Below are positions 7,965 through 16,808 of a stretch of DNA of 64,000 nt, piece by piece. The DNA is from Primorskyibacter aestuariivivens. Its GTDB lineage: Bacteria > Pseudomonadota > Alphaproteobacteria > Rhodobacterales > Rhodobacteraceae. A program made the translations under genes and the position numbers. The notes under the pieces were generated by a model that was given only the letters and a program-made list of their open reading frames with translations, did not search any database and was not told where the DNA came from. The stretch covers positions 186,001-250,000 of the forward strand of contig NZ_JAQIOZ010000007.1 of assembly GCF_028023675.1 (NCBI RefSeq). Reading direction: 5' to 3'. Position 1 is the stretch's first letter. Each line of letters opens with the position of its first letter.

Positions 7965-9419
7965 CTATTCCGCCGCCTTCATCTCGAAGCCTTTTTCGAT
8001 CATGTCGGCCGGGGTGATCGGGTATTCGCCGGAGAAACAGGCATCGCAATATTGCGGGCAGTCTTTCTTGCGGCCCTCAGCCTCGCCCACGGCGCGGTAG
8101 AGCCCGTCCAGCGTGATGAATTTGAGGCTGTCGACATTCAGATGATCGCGCATTTCCTCTTCGCTCATGGTCGCGGCAAGGAGTTTTTCGCGCTGCGGCG
8201 TGTCCACACCGTAGAAACAGGGCCAGGCGGTGGGCGGGCTGGCGATGCGGAAATGCACCTCTTTGGCCCCGGCATCGAGTATCATTTCCTTGATCTTGCG
8301 CGAGGTCGTGCCACGCACGACCGAGTCGTCGACCAGCACAACGCGCTTGCCCTCGATCAGGGCGCGGTTCACGTTCAGCTTGAGCCGCACACCCATATTG
8401 CGGATCTGTTCGGTGGGCTCGATGAAGGTCCGACCCATATACTGGTTGCGGATGATGCCCATGCCAAAGGGAATGCCGCTCTCATGGGCAAAACCGATGG
8501 CGGCGGGCGTGCCGCTGTCGGGCACCGGGCAGACCAGATCGGCCTCGACCGGTGTCTCGCGGGCCAGTTCGACACCGATCTGGCGGCGGGTTTCATAGAC
8601 CGAGCGGCCGCCGATGATCGAATCGGGGCGCGAGAAATAGACATGTTCAAAGATGCAGAAGCGTGAGGATGCATTGTTGAACGGGCGGTGCGAGGTGATC
8701 TTGCCCTCTTCGATCACCACCATTTCGCCGGGCTCGACCTCGCGGACCAGTTCGGCACCGATGATGTCGAGCGCGCAGGTCTCGGACGAGAGCGCATAGC
8801 CATCGCCCACCTTGCCGATGACCAGCGGGCGAACCCCCAGTGCGTCGCGCACGCCGATCAGCTTGGTGCGGGTCATGGCGACGACGGAAAACGCCCCTTC
8901 GACCCGGCGCAGCGCGTCCTGCATCCGTTCGGGGACCTTGCGTTGCAGCGACCGCGCCATCAGGTGGATGATGCATTCGCTGTCGCTTGAGCTCTGAAAG
9001 ATCGAGCCGCGCTCGATCAGTTCGCGGCGCAGCGCGTCGGCATTGGTGATATTGCCGTTATGGGCAATCGCCGCGCCACCCATGGAAAACTCGCCAAAGA
9101 ACGGCTGCACATCGCGGATCGCGGTCTGGCCTTTGGAGCCTGCGGTCGAGTAGCGCACATGGCCGATGGACAGCGCCCCGGGCAGGGTCTCCATCAGGCT
9201 GGCCTTGGTGAAATTGTCGCGCACATAGCCGAAGCGGCGGGCGGAGTTGAAGCCGTGGTCGGGATGGTAGGAGACGATCCCGCCGGCCTCTTGCCCGCGG
9301 TGTTGCAGGGCGTGTAGCCCCAGCGCCACGAAATTGGCCGCATCGGTGACACCGATCACGCCAAAGACGCCGCATTCTTCGCGCAGCTTGTCATCATCGA
9401 AAGGGTGGGCGGGGGGCAT
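7965..9419 (-). CDS. purF: Amidophosphoribosyltransferase
   Basis: This 484-aa enzyme catalyses the first committed step of purine synthesis, PRPP plus glutamine to phosphoribosylamine. A short propeptide precedes the catalytic Cys in REECGVFGVIG (class II glutaminase). The PRPP loop is VVLVDDSVVRGTTS. Cysteines in CPVPDSGTP, PCFYGVDTP and CPQYCDACFSG match the B. subtilis-type enzyme that carries a 4Fe-4S cluster. I prefer the ATG at 9419 to a TTG at 9434 because homologues start near MxPAHPFD. Neither has a clear Shine-Dalgarno. cvpA, its usual neighbour, is separated from it here by an inserted block. Confidence 0.96.
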   Translation of the reverse strand: MPPAHPFDDDKLREECGVFGVIGVTDAANFVALGLHALQHRGQEAGGIVSYHPDHGFNSARRFGYVRDNFTKASLMETLPGALSIGHVRYSTAGSKGQTAIRDVQPFFGEFSMGGAAIAHNGNITNADALRRELIERGSIFQSSSDSECIIHLMARSLQRKVPERMQDALRRVEGAFSVVAMTRTKLIGVRDALGVRPLVIGKVGDGYALSSETCALDIIGAELVREVEPGEMVVIEEGKITSHRPFNNASSRFCIFEHVYFSRPDSIIGGRSVYETRRQIGVELARETPVEADLVCPVPDSGTPAAIGFAHESGIPFGMGIIRNQYMGRTFIEPTEQIRNMGVRLKLNVNRALIEGKRVVLVDDSVVRGTTSRKIKEMILDAGAKEVHFRIASPPTAWPCFYGVDTPQREKLLAATMSEEEMRDHLNVDSLKFITLDGLYRAVGEAEGRKKDCPQYCDACFSGEYPITPADMIEKGFEMKAAE

Positions 9420-9667
9420 AAGAGCGTCGGTCAAGGAGGTGGTCCCGAATCCGTGGCAGCGTTAGCGCCTTACTTAATCACTCGATTGGAATATGTCACG
9501 GAACTATCACAATTGATTTCGGGCCGTATGGTCGCGGCAGGGCGCGGTTTTTCGGCGGTGAAGGCCGCAGTTCAACCCTGACATGCAAAAACCGCCGCAC
9601 CGGAGAAACCCAAAGGGCTTTTCGGCGCGGCGGGCAAGGCCGGAACGCGGGTGCTCGGCCAGATCGG

Positions 9668-9844
9668 TTAGAATGAAAACAGCGTGCCCAGGAATGAGCG
9701 GCGTTCGCGTTTCTCCGGCAGGCAGGACTTGGCCAGCCGATGGGCCTGCTGGCTGCGTTCGCGGCGGCCGCGTGCCATGTAATAGGCGGTATCGATGGAG
9801 CCGTCGGGGCGCAGGCGGATGTCTTCGTCGGGGTGGATGGTCAT
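9668..9844 (-). CDS. Small basic protein, unknown function
   Basis: The 58-aa protein begins MTIHPDEDIRLRPDGSIDTAY and continues with an Arg-rich stretch (YMARGRRERSQQAHRLAKS) and a basic tail. The ATG at 9844 has a GAGGAG site 7 bases upstream, which is the main support along with good codon use. No signal peptide or membrane helix. I recall similar short DIRLRPDGSIDTAYY proteins in Rhodobacterales but no function. It is divergent from the winged-helix/hydrolase gene. Confidence 0.7.
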   Translation of the reverse strand: MTIHPDEDIRLRPDGSIDTAYYMARGRRERSQQAHRLAKSCLPEKRERRSFLGTLFSF

Positions 9845-9979
9845 GGCGTGTCTCCTCATCTGATCTGTCTCCAGAGTGCCAAAGCCAGATGGGTTGCGCT
9901 TGAAGAGCGGCTTTTGATTTCCTTGGGATTGTCTTGGGATTTGCCTTTTGGCTTTGAGAAAGCCGCGAAGGCCCGTTTA

Positions 9980-11164
9980 ATGCGGGGTATGAGATATGTG
10001 TTTGCCAATTGCGTGCTGGACACCGAGCGTCATGAATTTCGCCGCGAGGGCGCATTGTGCCATCTGGAGCCACAGGTGTTTCGCTTGCTCGAAATGCTGC
10101 TGGAACGTGCCGGTGAGGTGGTAAGCCGCGACGAGATCATCGACACCGTCTGGAACGGGCGCATCGTGTCCGAGGCGACGATTGCCGCGCGGATCAGCGG
10201 CGCGAGGGCGGCGGTGGGGGACACAGGACAGGCACAGGAGGTGATCCGCACGGTCACGCGGGTCGGGCTGCAATGCGTGGCCGAAGTCAGCATTGAGGCG
10301 CCGGAACCGGTTGCGGCCAAAGCCACGCCCGGGCCGCTGGCTTTGCGCATGACGGCCTCAGAGGACGGTTCGCTTATTGCATGGGCAGAAGAGGGCGAGG
10401 GGCCGCCGCTGATCCGGGCGGGCCATTGGCTGACCAATCTGGACCGCGACCGCACATCGGCGATTTGGGGGCCGTGGCTGGCGCGGCTGGGGCGCGGGCG
10501 GCGGCTGATCCGCTATGACAATCGCGGCACGGGCCTGTCGGATGTGGATTGCGGCGCGCCGTCGCTGGAGCGCTATGCGGAGGATCTGCTGGCCGTGGCG
10601 GATGCGGCGGGGCTGGAGACATTCGATATCTTTGCCGCCTCGCAAAGCCTTGCCGTGAGCTGTGTGGTGGCCGCACGCCATCCCGACCGGGTGCGGCGGA
10701 TCGTGAGTTATGGCGGCTATCCACAAGGAAGTGCCGTGCGCGCCGACGCTGGCAGTGCCGCCATGGCCGAGGCGATGGGCACCATGCTGCGGCTGGGCTG
10801 GGGGCAGCCCGATGGCGGGTACATGAAATCCTTCTTGTCGCTCTTCATGCCGTCTTCCTCGCCCGAACAGGCAGCGGCCTTTGCCCGGCTGCAGCTGGCC
10901 TCGGCCACGCCGGACCGAGCGGTGGAAATCCGCGACGTGATTTCCCGGTTTGATGTGGTGGCGTTGTTGCCCGAGGTCACAGCCCCGGTTCTGGTCGCCC
11001 ATTCCCGGGGCGACAGCCTTCACCCGTTTTCACAGGCGCAACTGCTGATGCAGCACCTGCCCGATGCGCGGCTTTTGCCGCTGGACAGCGACAATCACAT
11101 CCTGATGCCGGATGAACCGGGGTTCGAGATGTTGATGGAAGCGGTGGACGGGTTCCTTGCGTGA
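9980..11164 (+). CDS. Winged-helix DNA-binding / alpha-beta hydrolase fusion regulator (paralogue 1)
   Basis: The 394-aa protein joins an OmpR/CadC-type winged helix (about 4-103: VFRLLEMLLERAGEVVSRDEI, then TVTRVGLQC) to an alpha/beta hydrolase domain (about 120-394) with no membrane segment between. Triad candidates are Ser221 (FAASQSLA, a degenerate nucleophile elbow), Asp345 (RGDSLHP) and His373 (DNHILM). The YDNRGTGLSD segment is typical of the hydrolase fold. It could be a cytoplasmic one-component regulator using the hydrolase fold as ligand sensor. An in-frame ATG also lies at 9989; GAAGG supports 9980. It interrupts the purF-cvpA neighbourhood on the opposite strand. A paralogue lies at 19308. 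Confidence 0.85.
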   Translation: MRGMRYVFANCVLDTERHEFRREGALCHLEPQVFRLLEMLLERAGEVVSRDEIIDTVWNGRIVSEATIAARISGARAAVGDTGQAQEVIRTVTRVGLQCVAEVSIEAPEPVAAKATPGPLALRMTASEDGSLIAWAEEGEGPPLIRAGHWLTNLDRDRTSAIWGPWLARLGRGRRLIRYDNRGTGLSDVDCGAPSLERYAEDLLAVADAAGLETFDIFAASQSLAVSCVVAARHPDRVRRIVSYGGYPQGSAVRADAGSAAMAEAMGTMLRLGWGQPDGGYMKSFLSLFMPSSSPEQAAAFARLQLASATPDRAVEIRDVISRFDVVALLPEVTAPVLVAHSRGDSLHPFSQAQLLMQHLPDARLLPLDSDNHILMPDEPGFEMLMEAVDGFLA

Positions 11165-11189
11165 CCCCGACGCGCAGACGCGCTGAAGA

Positions 11190-11753
11190 TTACTCCGACC
11201 CGTCGTCGCAGACACCCACGAGCTGCTCATATTGCTGGGTGATCCAGCCGAGCGCGGCTTCGGGGTCCTGTTCCTCGATCGAGGCGGTCATGCGGCCGAA
11301 TACCTGTGCCGAGCGGGAATCGTCGATCATCGCAATATCCTGCGTGGTGATCACCGTCTCATAGACAAAGAAGACGATTGCCACGAGCAGGATGCCGCGC
11401 GCCACGCCGAACAGGAACCCAAGCCCCTGATCGAGCCCCCCCAGCGCCGAGCGCTGGACGATGGAGGAAAACAGCGGCGTAAAGAGCGACACCACGACCA
11501 GCGCAGCGGCAAAGACGGCGGCAAAAGCGGTGATGATGCTCAGCTCACAACTGTCGCGGATGAAATCGCCTACGACGGGGATTTCCTTGACCAGCGGATC
11601 GACCTGCGGGGCAAAGATAAAGGCGAGGATCGCGGCGGCGATCCAGCCACCGATTGCCATCAACTCGCGGACCAGCCCGCGCGAATAGGCAAGCAGCGCC
11701 GACAGCACGATCACAATGGCAACAATGCCATCTACCAGTGTGAAACCTTCCAT
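11190..11753 (-). CDS. cvpA: CvpA family membrane protein
   Basis: This 187-aa protein has four predicted membrane spans (from IVAIVIVLSALLAY, GGWIAAAILAFIF, the FAAVFAAALVVVSLF segment, and GILLVAIVFFVYE) and the family motif YSRGLVRELMAIGGW. CvpA was first tied to colicin V production in E. coli, where it sits beside purF. Its molecular role is unclear. It follows radA by 31 bases in the same direction. Confidence 0.92.
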   Translation of the reverse strand: MEGFTLVDGIVAIVIVLSALLAYSRGLVRELMAIGGWIAAAILAFIFAPQVDPLVKEIPVVGDFIRDSCELSIITAFAAVFAAALVVVSLFTPLFSSIVQRSALGGLDQGLGFLFGVARGILLVAIVFFVYETVITTQDIAMIDDSRSAQVFGRMTASIEEQDPEAALGWITQQYEQLVGVCDDGSE

Positions 11754-11784
11754 GTCCTGCCCTTCTTGTCCCTACTTGCGGCGC

Positions 11785-13149
11785 TTATCCCGCGCCAAAA
11801 ACTTCACCCACAAAACCCGTCAGATCACCCATGCGGTTGAGCGAGAGACCGGACGCACCGGACATCTTGCCCCCTTGCGGCACAATCGCGGTTGTAAAAC
11901 CAAGTTTGGCCGCCTCTTTCAACCTGTTTTCGCTCTGACCCACGGGTCTGAGCGCGCCGGACAGGCTGATTTCGCCAAAAACCACGGTTTCGGCTGGCAA
12001 GGCGGAGTCTTCCCGCGCGGAAAGCAGCGCGGCGGCCACCGCCAGATCGGCGGCAGGTTCGCTGACTTTCATGCCGCCCGCCACATTGAGGTACACATCA
12101 AGCCCGGCAAAGGGGATGCCGCAGCGCGCCTCCAGCACGGCAAGAATCATCGCCAGCCGCGATCCATCCCAGCCCACCACCGTGCGCCGCGCCTGCGCAT
12201 GGGGCGAGGGGGCGACAAGCGCCTGCAACTCCACCAGAACGGGCCGCGTCCCTTCGATGCCGGAAAACACCACCGAGCCGGGGGCAGGGGTGCCGCGTTC
12301 GGACAGGAACAGCGCCGAGGGGTTGGTCACCTCGGACAGCCCCGCGCCGGTCATCTCGAATACGCCGATCTCATCCGCCGGGCCAAAGCGGTTCTTGACC
12401 GCGCGCAGGATGCGGAACTGATGGCCGCGCTCGCCCTCGAAATAGAGCACGGTATCCACCATGTGCTCGACCACGCGCGGCCCAGCGATCTGCCCGTCCT
12501 TGGTCACGTGGCCGACAAGGATCACCGACATCCCGCGGCGCTTGGCAAAGCTGGTCAGTTCATGGGCGGCCGCACGCACCTGCGACACCGATCCCGGCGC
12601 GCTGCCCACATTGTCGGCCCACATGGTCTGGATCGAATCGATGATCGCCAGCTGCGGTTTTTCCTGTTCCAGCGTGGTCAGGATATCGCGCAGGTTGGTT
12701 TCCGCCCCCAGTTTCACATCGGCCTGTTGCAGCCCGAGACGCTGGGCGCGCATGCGCACCTGTGCGCTGGCCTCCTCGCCCGAGATATAGACGGTTTTTA
12801 GCCCCGAGGATGCAAAGCGCGCGGCGGCCTGCAACAGCAGCGTGGATTTCCCGATCCCCGGATCGCCGCCCACCAGGATGGCCGACGCAGGCACCAGCCC
12901 GCCGCCCAGCACGCGGTCCAGCTCTCCCATGCCGGAATGGGTGCGCGGCGGCGGGGTTTCTTCACTGGCCAGATCGGTCAACGTGACCGCACGGCCCCGC
13001 GCCTGTCCCAGAGAACTGGACTTGGGTCCCTCGCTGATCCCGGCATCCTCGGAAATGGTGTTCCATTCCCCACAAGCTTCGCAGCGGCCCGACCATTTGG
13101 TGGTGACATTGCCGCAGGCGGCACAGGAGAAGCTTTTGGATTTGGCCAT
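11785..13149 (-). CDS. radA: DNA repair protein RadA
   Basis: The 454-aa protein has all RadA/Sms parts in order: an N-terminal zinc finger (CAACGNVTTKWSGRCEACGEW), a RecA-like ATPase with Walker A GGDPGIGKST, the RadA-specific KNRFG motif (VKNRFGPADEIGVFEM), and a Lon-like C-terminal domain (LDVYLNVAGG). RadA is a helicase promoting branch migration in homologous recombination. Its start lies 3 bases after the pqiA-like stop, so the genes are probably coupled. Confidence 0.97.
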   Translation of the reverse strand: MAKSKSFSCAACGNVTTKWSGRCEACGEWNTISEDAGISEGPKSSSLGQARGRAVTLTDLASEETPPPRTHSGMGELDRVLGGGLVPASAILVGGDPGIGKSTLLLQAAARFASSGLKTVYISGEEASAQVRMRAQRLGLQQADVKLGAETNLRDILTTLEQEKPQLAIIDSIQTMWADNVGSAPGSVSQVRAAAHELTSFAKRRGMSVILVGHVTKDGQIAGPRVVEHMVDTVLYFEGERGHQFRILRAVKNRFGPADEIGVFEMTGAGLSEVTNPSALFLSERGTPAPGSVVFSGIEGTRPVLVELQALVAPSPHAQARRTVVGWDGSRLAMILAVLEARCGIPFAGLDVYLNVAGGMKVSEPAADLAVAAALLSAREDSALPAETVVFGEISLSGALRPVGQSENRLKEAAKLGFTTAIVPQGGKMSGASGLSLNRMGDLTGFVGEVFGAG

Positions 13150-13152
13150 GGC

Positions 13153-13602
13153 TTATTCAGTGCCTGATGCGGCGGGCTTTGCCAAGCGGCTCTCGGCAAT
13201 CGAGAGGACCAGCGACACAAGAATGCAGGCGGTGAAGAGATACAGTCCCCAGGCGGTTTCGATCTTGCCCACGCCGATCCCCTTGGACACCGTGATATAA
13301 AGCGCGATCAGGAAGATATCCGCCATGGCCAGCTTGCCAAGGATGGTCAGCACGGGCAGGGCGCGGCGATCCAGCAGGTGAAACTGCACCAGAGCGAGGC
13401 CAAGAGTTTTCAGATAGGGGGCAAAGAGCGCAAAGGCGGTCACGATGAGCGCAAGGATCACGTCTGTCCCCCAGAGCGATTGCAACCCGGTGATCACGCT
13501 GATCTCGTTCATGCCGAAAAGCGGCAATAGTGCTGCACGCAGAAGCGGCGCGAACCACGCCACGGGAAATAGGATGAGCAGCGACAGGTTGATCCAGCGC
13601 AT
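13153..13602 (-). CDS. PqiA-family (paraquat-inducible protein A) membrane protein
   Basis: The 149-aa product has four hydrophobic segments, with GKLAMADIFLIALYI and WGLYLFTACILVSLVLS matching the PqiA domain. E. coli PqiA has two such domains and works with the MCE protein PqiB in lipid movement across the envelope. This is a single-domain version. GGGAG precedes the ATG. It shares an operon with mlaE/mlaF genes, which are also phospholipid-transport parts, although no MCE protein is in the window. Confidence 0.82.
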   Translation of the reverse strand: MRWINLSLLILFPVAWFAPLLRAALLPLFGMNEISVITGLQSLWGTDVILALIVTAFALFAPYLKTLGLALVQFHLLDRRALPVLTILGKLAMADIFLIALYITVSKGIGVGKIETAWGLYLFTACILVSLVLSIAESRLAKPAASGTE

Positions 13603-13614
13603 GTCAGTCTCCCT

Positions 13615-13677
13615 GTAGGGTGGGCAGTCTTGCCCACCTGACCCCGGCGCAACGGTGGGCAGAAATGCCCACCCTAC
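13615..13677. repeat. Dispersed palindrome GTAGGGTGGGCA family, double copy A
   Basis: Two hairpins face each other. GTAGGGTGGGCAGTCTTGCCCACC (24 bases, 13615-13638, described here by its ends GTAGGGTGGGCA and TGCCCACC) is followed by the mirror unit GGTGGGCA...TGCCCACCCTAC at 13654-13677. The outer ends GTAGGGTGGG and CCCACCCTAC can also pair over the whole 63 bases. It sits between two co-directional genes. Confidence 0.85.
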
Positions 13678-13689
13678 AGCAGCCCTGCA

Positions 13690-14085
13690 TCAAAACACCC
13701 GCGTCCAGCCCCAAAGGCCCAGCAGCGCCGCGATCAACAACCAATGCGCCCAATCCACCCATTTCCAGCGCCGCCCGCTTACAAAGCCCGACAGCAAAAG
13801 CGGCAGCGAGGCCGCGAGGGGCAAGACCATCCCGCCGCCCGCCTTGGTGATCTGGCTCGCATAGATCGGGAGCGGCCCGTCGTAAATTCCCAGCATGGGC
13901 GGGCCGAAATGGGCCGCCGTGCCAAGCGCGGCGAGAACAGCGCAAAACAAGCCCAGCCAACGCGCCGCGCCCTTTGCCGCACCGGTTCGGAAGAGGGCCA
14001 GAACGAACAGGATCGGCAGATAGAAAAAGGTTTGCAGGCTCAGGAGCGCCAGCACCACCGGAGAGGGCTGAAAGAACCCGCTCAC
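13690..14085 (-). CDS. Four-helix membrane protein, unknown function
   Basis: The 131-aa product starts at a GTG whose bases overlap the mlaF stop (GTGA), so translation is probably coupled to mlaF. Four hydrophobic spans are visible: LALLSLQTFFYLPILFVLAL, RWLGLFCAVLAALGTA, MVLPLAASLPLLLSGF and WAHWLLIAALLGLWGW. A longer in-frame extension would run into mlaF and is not credible. Its position between mlaF and the pqiA-like gene hints at the same envelope function, but no family is recognised. Confidence 0.75.
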   Translation of the reverse strand: MSGFFQPSPVVLALLSLQTFFYLPILFVLALFRTGAAKGAARWLGLFCAVLAALGTAAHFGPPMLGIYDGPLPIYASQITKAGGGMVLPLAASLPLLLSGFVSGRRWKWVDWAHWLLIAALLGLWGWTRVF

Positions 14086-14828
14086 CGGACCGCCTCGATC
14101 GGCCCCTCGGCACGGCCATGGATGAACTGTTGCAGGTAAGGATCGTCCGCTGCATCCATCTCGCCAATCGGGCCTTCCCACTGGATCACCCCGTCATGCA
14201 GCATGGCAACCCGGTCGGCGATGGTGCGAACGCTTGTCATGTCATGGGTGATGGTCATGGTGGTGGCGCCCATCTCGGTCACGATCTCGCGGATCAATTC
14301 GTTGATGACGCCGGACATGATCGGGTCAAGACCAGTGGTGGGCTCGTCGAAAAAGATGATTTCCGGCTCGGCGGCAATGGCACGGGCCAGCCCCACGCGT
14401 TTTTGCATGCCGCCCGAAAGCTCCGCCGGAAACAGATCGGCAGTCTCGGGTTTCAACCCGACGCGGCGCAGCTTTTCAATGGCGATCTCGCGTGCCTCGG
14501 GCCTCGGGCGTTTGAGCGCGCCGCGCAGCAGGCGGAACGCCACGTTTTGCCATACGGGCAGCGAGTCAAACAGCGCGCCGCCCTGAAACAGCATTCCAAA
14601 GCGGGCAAGGAACGCATCACGGTCGCCTTGATGCACATCGCGTCCGTCCACCTCGATCTGGCCCTTGTCCGGTTCCACCAGCCCCAGCACCGATTTGATC
14701 GTCACCGATTTGCCGGTGCCCGAGCCGCCGATGATCACCATCGACTGCCCCTTGGGCACATGCAGGGTCACGCCGCGCAGCACGTGGTTGTTTCCAAAGG
14801 ATTTATGGACATCGGTGAGTGTGATCAT
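14082..14828 (-). CDS. mlaF: ABC transporter ATPase, MlaF/Ttg2A type
   Basis: The 248-aa ATPase has Walker A GGSGTGKS, signature LSGGMQKRVGLARAIA and Walker B IIFFDEPTTGLDP. The GMQKR signature variant is typical of MlaF, which powers phospholipid transport between the membranes. The ATG at 14828 overlaps the mlaE stop (ATGA). The mlaD (MCE), mlaB and mlaC genes are not next to it. Confidence 0.92.
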   Translation of the reverse strand: MITLTDVHKSFGNNHVLRGVTLHVPKGQSMVIIGGSGTGKSVTIKSVLGLVEPDKGQIEVDGRDVHQGDRDAFLARFGMLFQGGALFDSLPVWQNVAFRLLRGALKRPRPEAREIAIEKLRRVGLKPETADLFPAELSGGMQKRVGLARAIAAEPEIIFFDEPTTGLDPIMSGVINELIREIVTEMGATTMTITHDMTSVRTIADRVAMLHDGVIQWEGPIGEMDAADDPYLQQFIHGRAEGPIEAVR

Positions 14829-15610
14829 GCCGCGAAAAACACCTCTGTCAGCATATAGTTCGCAGCCAGGATCATCACAGAGGCGGCGACCACAGCGGCC
14901 TTGGTCGCGCGACCCACGCCCTGCGCGCCGCGGCCCGAATTCATGCCAAAGAAACAGCCGCAGATCGCGACGATAAAGCCAAAGACCGCACCCTTGATGA
15001 GGCCAGACACAACATCCCACAATTCAAGGAAATCGACCGTGTTCTTCAGGTAAGCGGCGGCGTTGAAGTCCAGCCGGTTCACACCGACCAGATAGCCGCC
15101 AAAAATGCCGATGGAATCGCCCACACCCACCAGCACCGGCACTGCCAGCGTCGCCGCGACCATACGCGGCACGGTGAGATATTTCATCGGATGGGTGGAA
15201 AGCGTGACCAGCGCGTCGATCTGTTCGGTGACTTTCATGGTGCCGATCTCGGCGGCAATACTGGACGCCACCCGCGCCGCCACCATCAGCCCGCCCAGAA
15301 CGGGACCAAGCTCGCGCACCATGCCGATGGCGACGATGGAGGGCACCGCAAACTCGGCCTGAAAACGCGCGCCGCCGTCGTAGATCTGCAGCGCCAGCGC
15401 ACCGCCGGTGAACAGCGCTGTCATGCCCACCACCGGTAGCGACAGCCAGCCGATCTGGATCAGCGCATTGCCAAACTCGCGCCAGTAAAACGGCGGGCGC
15501 AACAGATGGCTCACCGCCTCAATCGCAAACAGCGCGATCCGCCCGACATAGGCCAGGATCGCCAGTACCGTGCGCCCAAGCGCGGCGAGGGGGGAAAGGA
15601 CCGCGCTCAT
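14825..15610 (-). CDS. mlaE: ABC transporter permease, MlaE type
   Basis: This 261-aa membrane protein has the MlaE layout: an amphipathic start, then [18 protein letters not shown], then the conserved [24 protein letters not shown]-type cytoplasmic motif (quoted in parts: [12 protein letters not shown] and [16 protein letters not shown]), and C-terminal spans. It is the inner-membrane permease partner of MlaF. Its ATG overlaps the alr stop (ATGA). Confidence 0.93.
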   Translation of the reverse strand: MSAVLSPLAALGRTVLAILAYVGRIALFAIEAVSHLLRPPFYWREFGNALIQIGWLSLPVVGMTALFTGGALALQIYDGGARFQAEFAVPSIVAIGMVRELGPVLGGLMVAARVASSIAAEIGTMKVTEQIDALVTLSTHPMKYLTVPRMVAATLAVPVLVGVGDSIGIFGGYLVGVNRLDFNAAAYLKNTVDFLELWDVVSGLIKGAVFGFIVAICGCFFGMNSGRGAQGVGRATKAAVVAASVMILAANYMLTEVFFAA

Positions 15611-16644
15611 CCGCCGCGATAGACCCGGTTGTACCGCGCGCCCAGCGAAGTGAGGATTTCATAGCCGATGGTGCCCGCCCAATCGGCCAGCGTGTCCACC
15701 GATTGATGCTGCCCCAGAAGCTCCAGCGTATCCGGCACCTCCGGCGCGTCGGTCACATCGACGCCGATCAGGTCCATGGAAATGCGCCCGGCGATGGGGC
15801 AGCGCGTCTCGCCTGAAAAAAGGCTGGCCCTGGGGCCCATGATGCGGTGGATGCCATCCGCATAACCGCCCGCGATGGTGGCCAGACGAATAGGGCGGGT
15901 GGCGGTGAAACTGTTGCCGTATCCCACGGTTTCGCCCGGCTCCAGATCGCGGATCTGGATCACCGGAATTTCCAGCGTCACCACCGGCTGCGCGTCCACA
16001 AAGGGCAGTCCGCCATAAACCCCGATGCCGGGGCGGGTTACGTCGAAATGATAGTCCGGCCCCAGCAATATGCCGCCGGTCTGGGCGAGCGAGCGGGGCG
16101 CGTCGATCCCGTCGGTCATCTCGCGGAAGGCGCGCAGTTGCTGCGGGTTCATCTCGTGATCCGGCTCATCGGCACAGGCCAGATGGCTCATGATCAGCAC
16201 CGGGTTCTGCGCCAGTGCAATATCGCGCAGCGCCGACCATTCGCCCGGCTCCATGCCCAGCCGGTTCATGCCGCTGTCCAGCTGGATGCCAAAAGGCGCA
16301 CCGGGCAGCGCCTCGACATGGCGCAGCATCTGGTCGATGGAATTGATCATCGGGGTCAGGGACAGGTCGTTGATCATATCCGTATCGCCCGACATATGGC
16401 CGGAAAAGACGCAGATCTCGGGGCCGGGACCCAACGCCTCGCGCAGGCTGGCGCCTTCCTCGGCAATGGCCACGAAAAACCGCCGCGCGCCTTCACGGGA
16501 CAGCGCCTTGGCCACGCGGGCCGCGCCCAGCCCATAGCCGTCGGCCTTGACCACGGCGGCGGTCTCGCAACCGGTCATGTCATTGAGCGCGCGCCAGTTG
16601 CCGCGCAGCGCGTCGAGATCAATGGAAAGCTTTGCCTGTGCCAT
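15607..16644 (-). CDS. alr: Alanine racemase
   Basis: This 345-aa PLP enzyme makes D-alanine for peptidoglycan. The PLP lysine lies in [12 protein letters not shown] near the N-terminus, the second catalytic base Tyr is in VGYGNSFTA, and [12 protein letters not shown] is the other family block. It heads the tightly overlapping alr-mlaE-mlaF-membrane protein series, and dnaB lies 164 bases upstream in the same direction, with a dispersed palindrome between. Confidence 0.95.
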   Translation of the reverse strand: MAQAKLSIDLDALRGNWRALNDMTGCETAAVVKADGYGLGAARVAKALSREGARRFFVAIAEEGASLREALGPGPEICVFSGHMSGDTDMINDLSLTPMINSIDQMLRHVEALPGAPFGIQLDSGMNRLGMEPGEWSALRDIALAQNPVLIMSHLACADEPDHEMNPQQLRAFREMTDGIDAPRSLAQTGGILLGPDYHFDVTRPGIGVYGGLPFVDAQPVVTLEIPVIQIRDLEPGETVGYGNSFTATRPIRLATIAGGYADGIHRIMGPRASLFSGETRCPIAGRISMDLIGVDVTDAPEVPDTLELLGQHQSVDTLADWAGTIGYEILTSLGARYNRVYRGG

Positions 16645-16713
16645 TCCCGCTTAGTCAGACGCGCGCGCGCGGAGGTCAAGGGGGAAATGGTATGGCGATG
16701 CCCCGGAAAGCCC

Positions 16714-16737
16714 GGTGGGCAGAATTGCCCACCCTAC
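16714..16737. repeat. Dispersed palindrome GTAGGGTGGGCA family, copy B
   Basis: A single unit GGTGGGCA-GAAT-TGCCCACC with the CCCTAC flank on one side. It lies between dnaB and alr. Confidence 0.8.
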
Positions 16738-16808
16738 ATTGAATGAGGCCGGATGCGTCGCGCGCATCCGGCCTCCTGCCTGTCCTGCCCATCTGCTCAA
16801 TTATCCGG

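Noticed and set aside
9417-9434. TTG at 9434 as the purF start
   Set aside because: No ribosome binding site on the coding strand; the AGGAGG visible here is on the other strand. The ATG at 9419 matches family starts.
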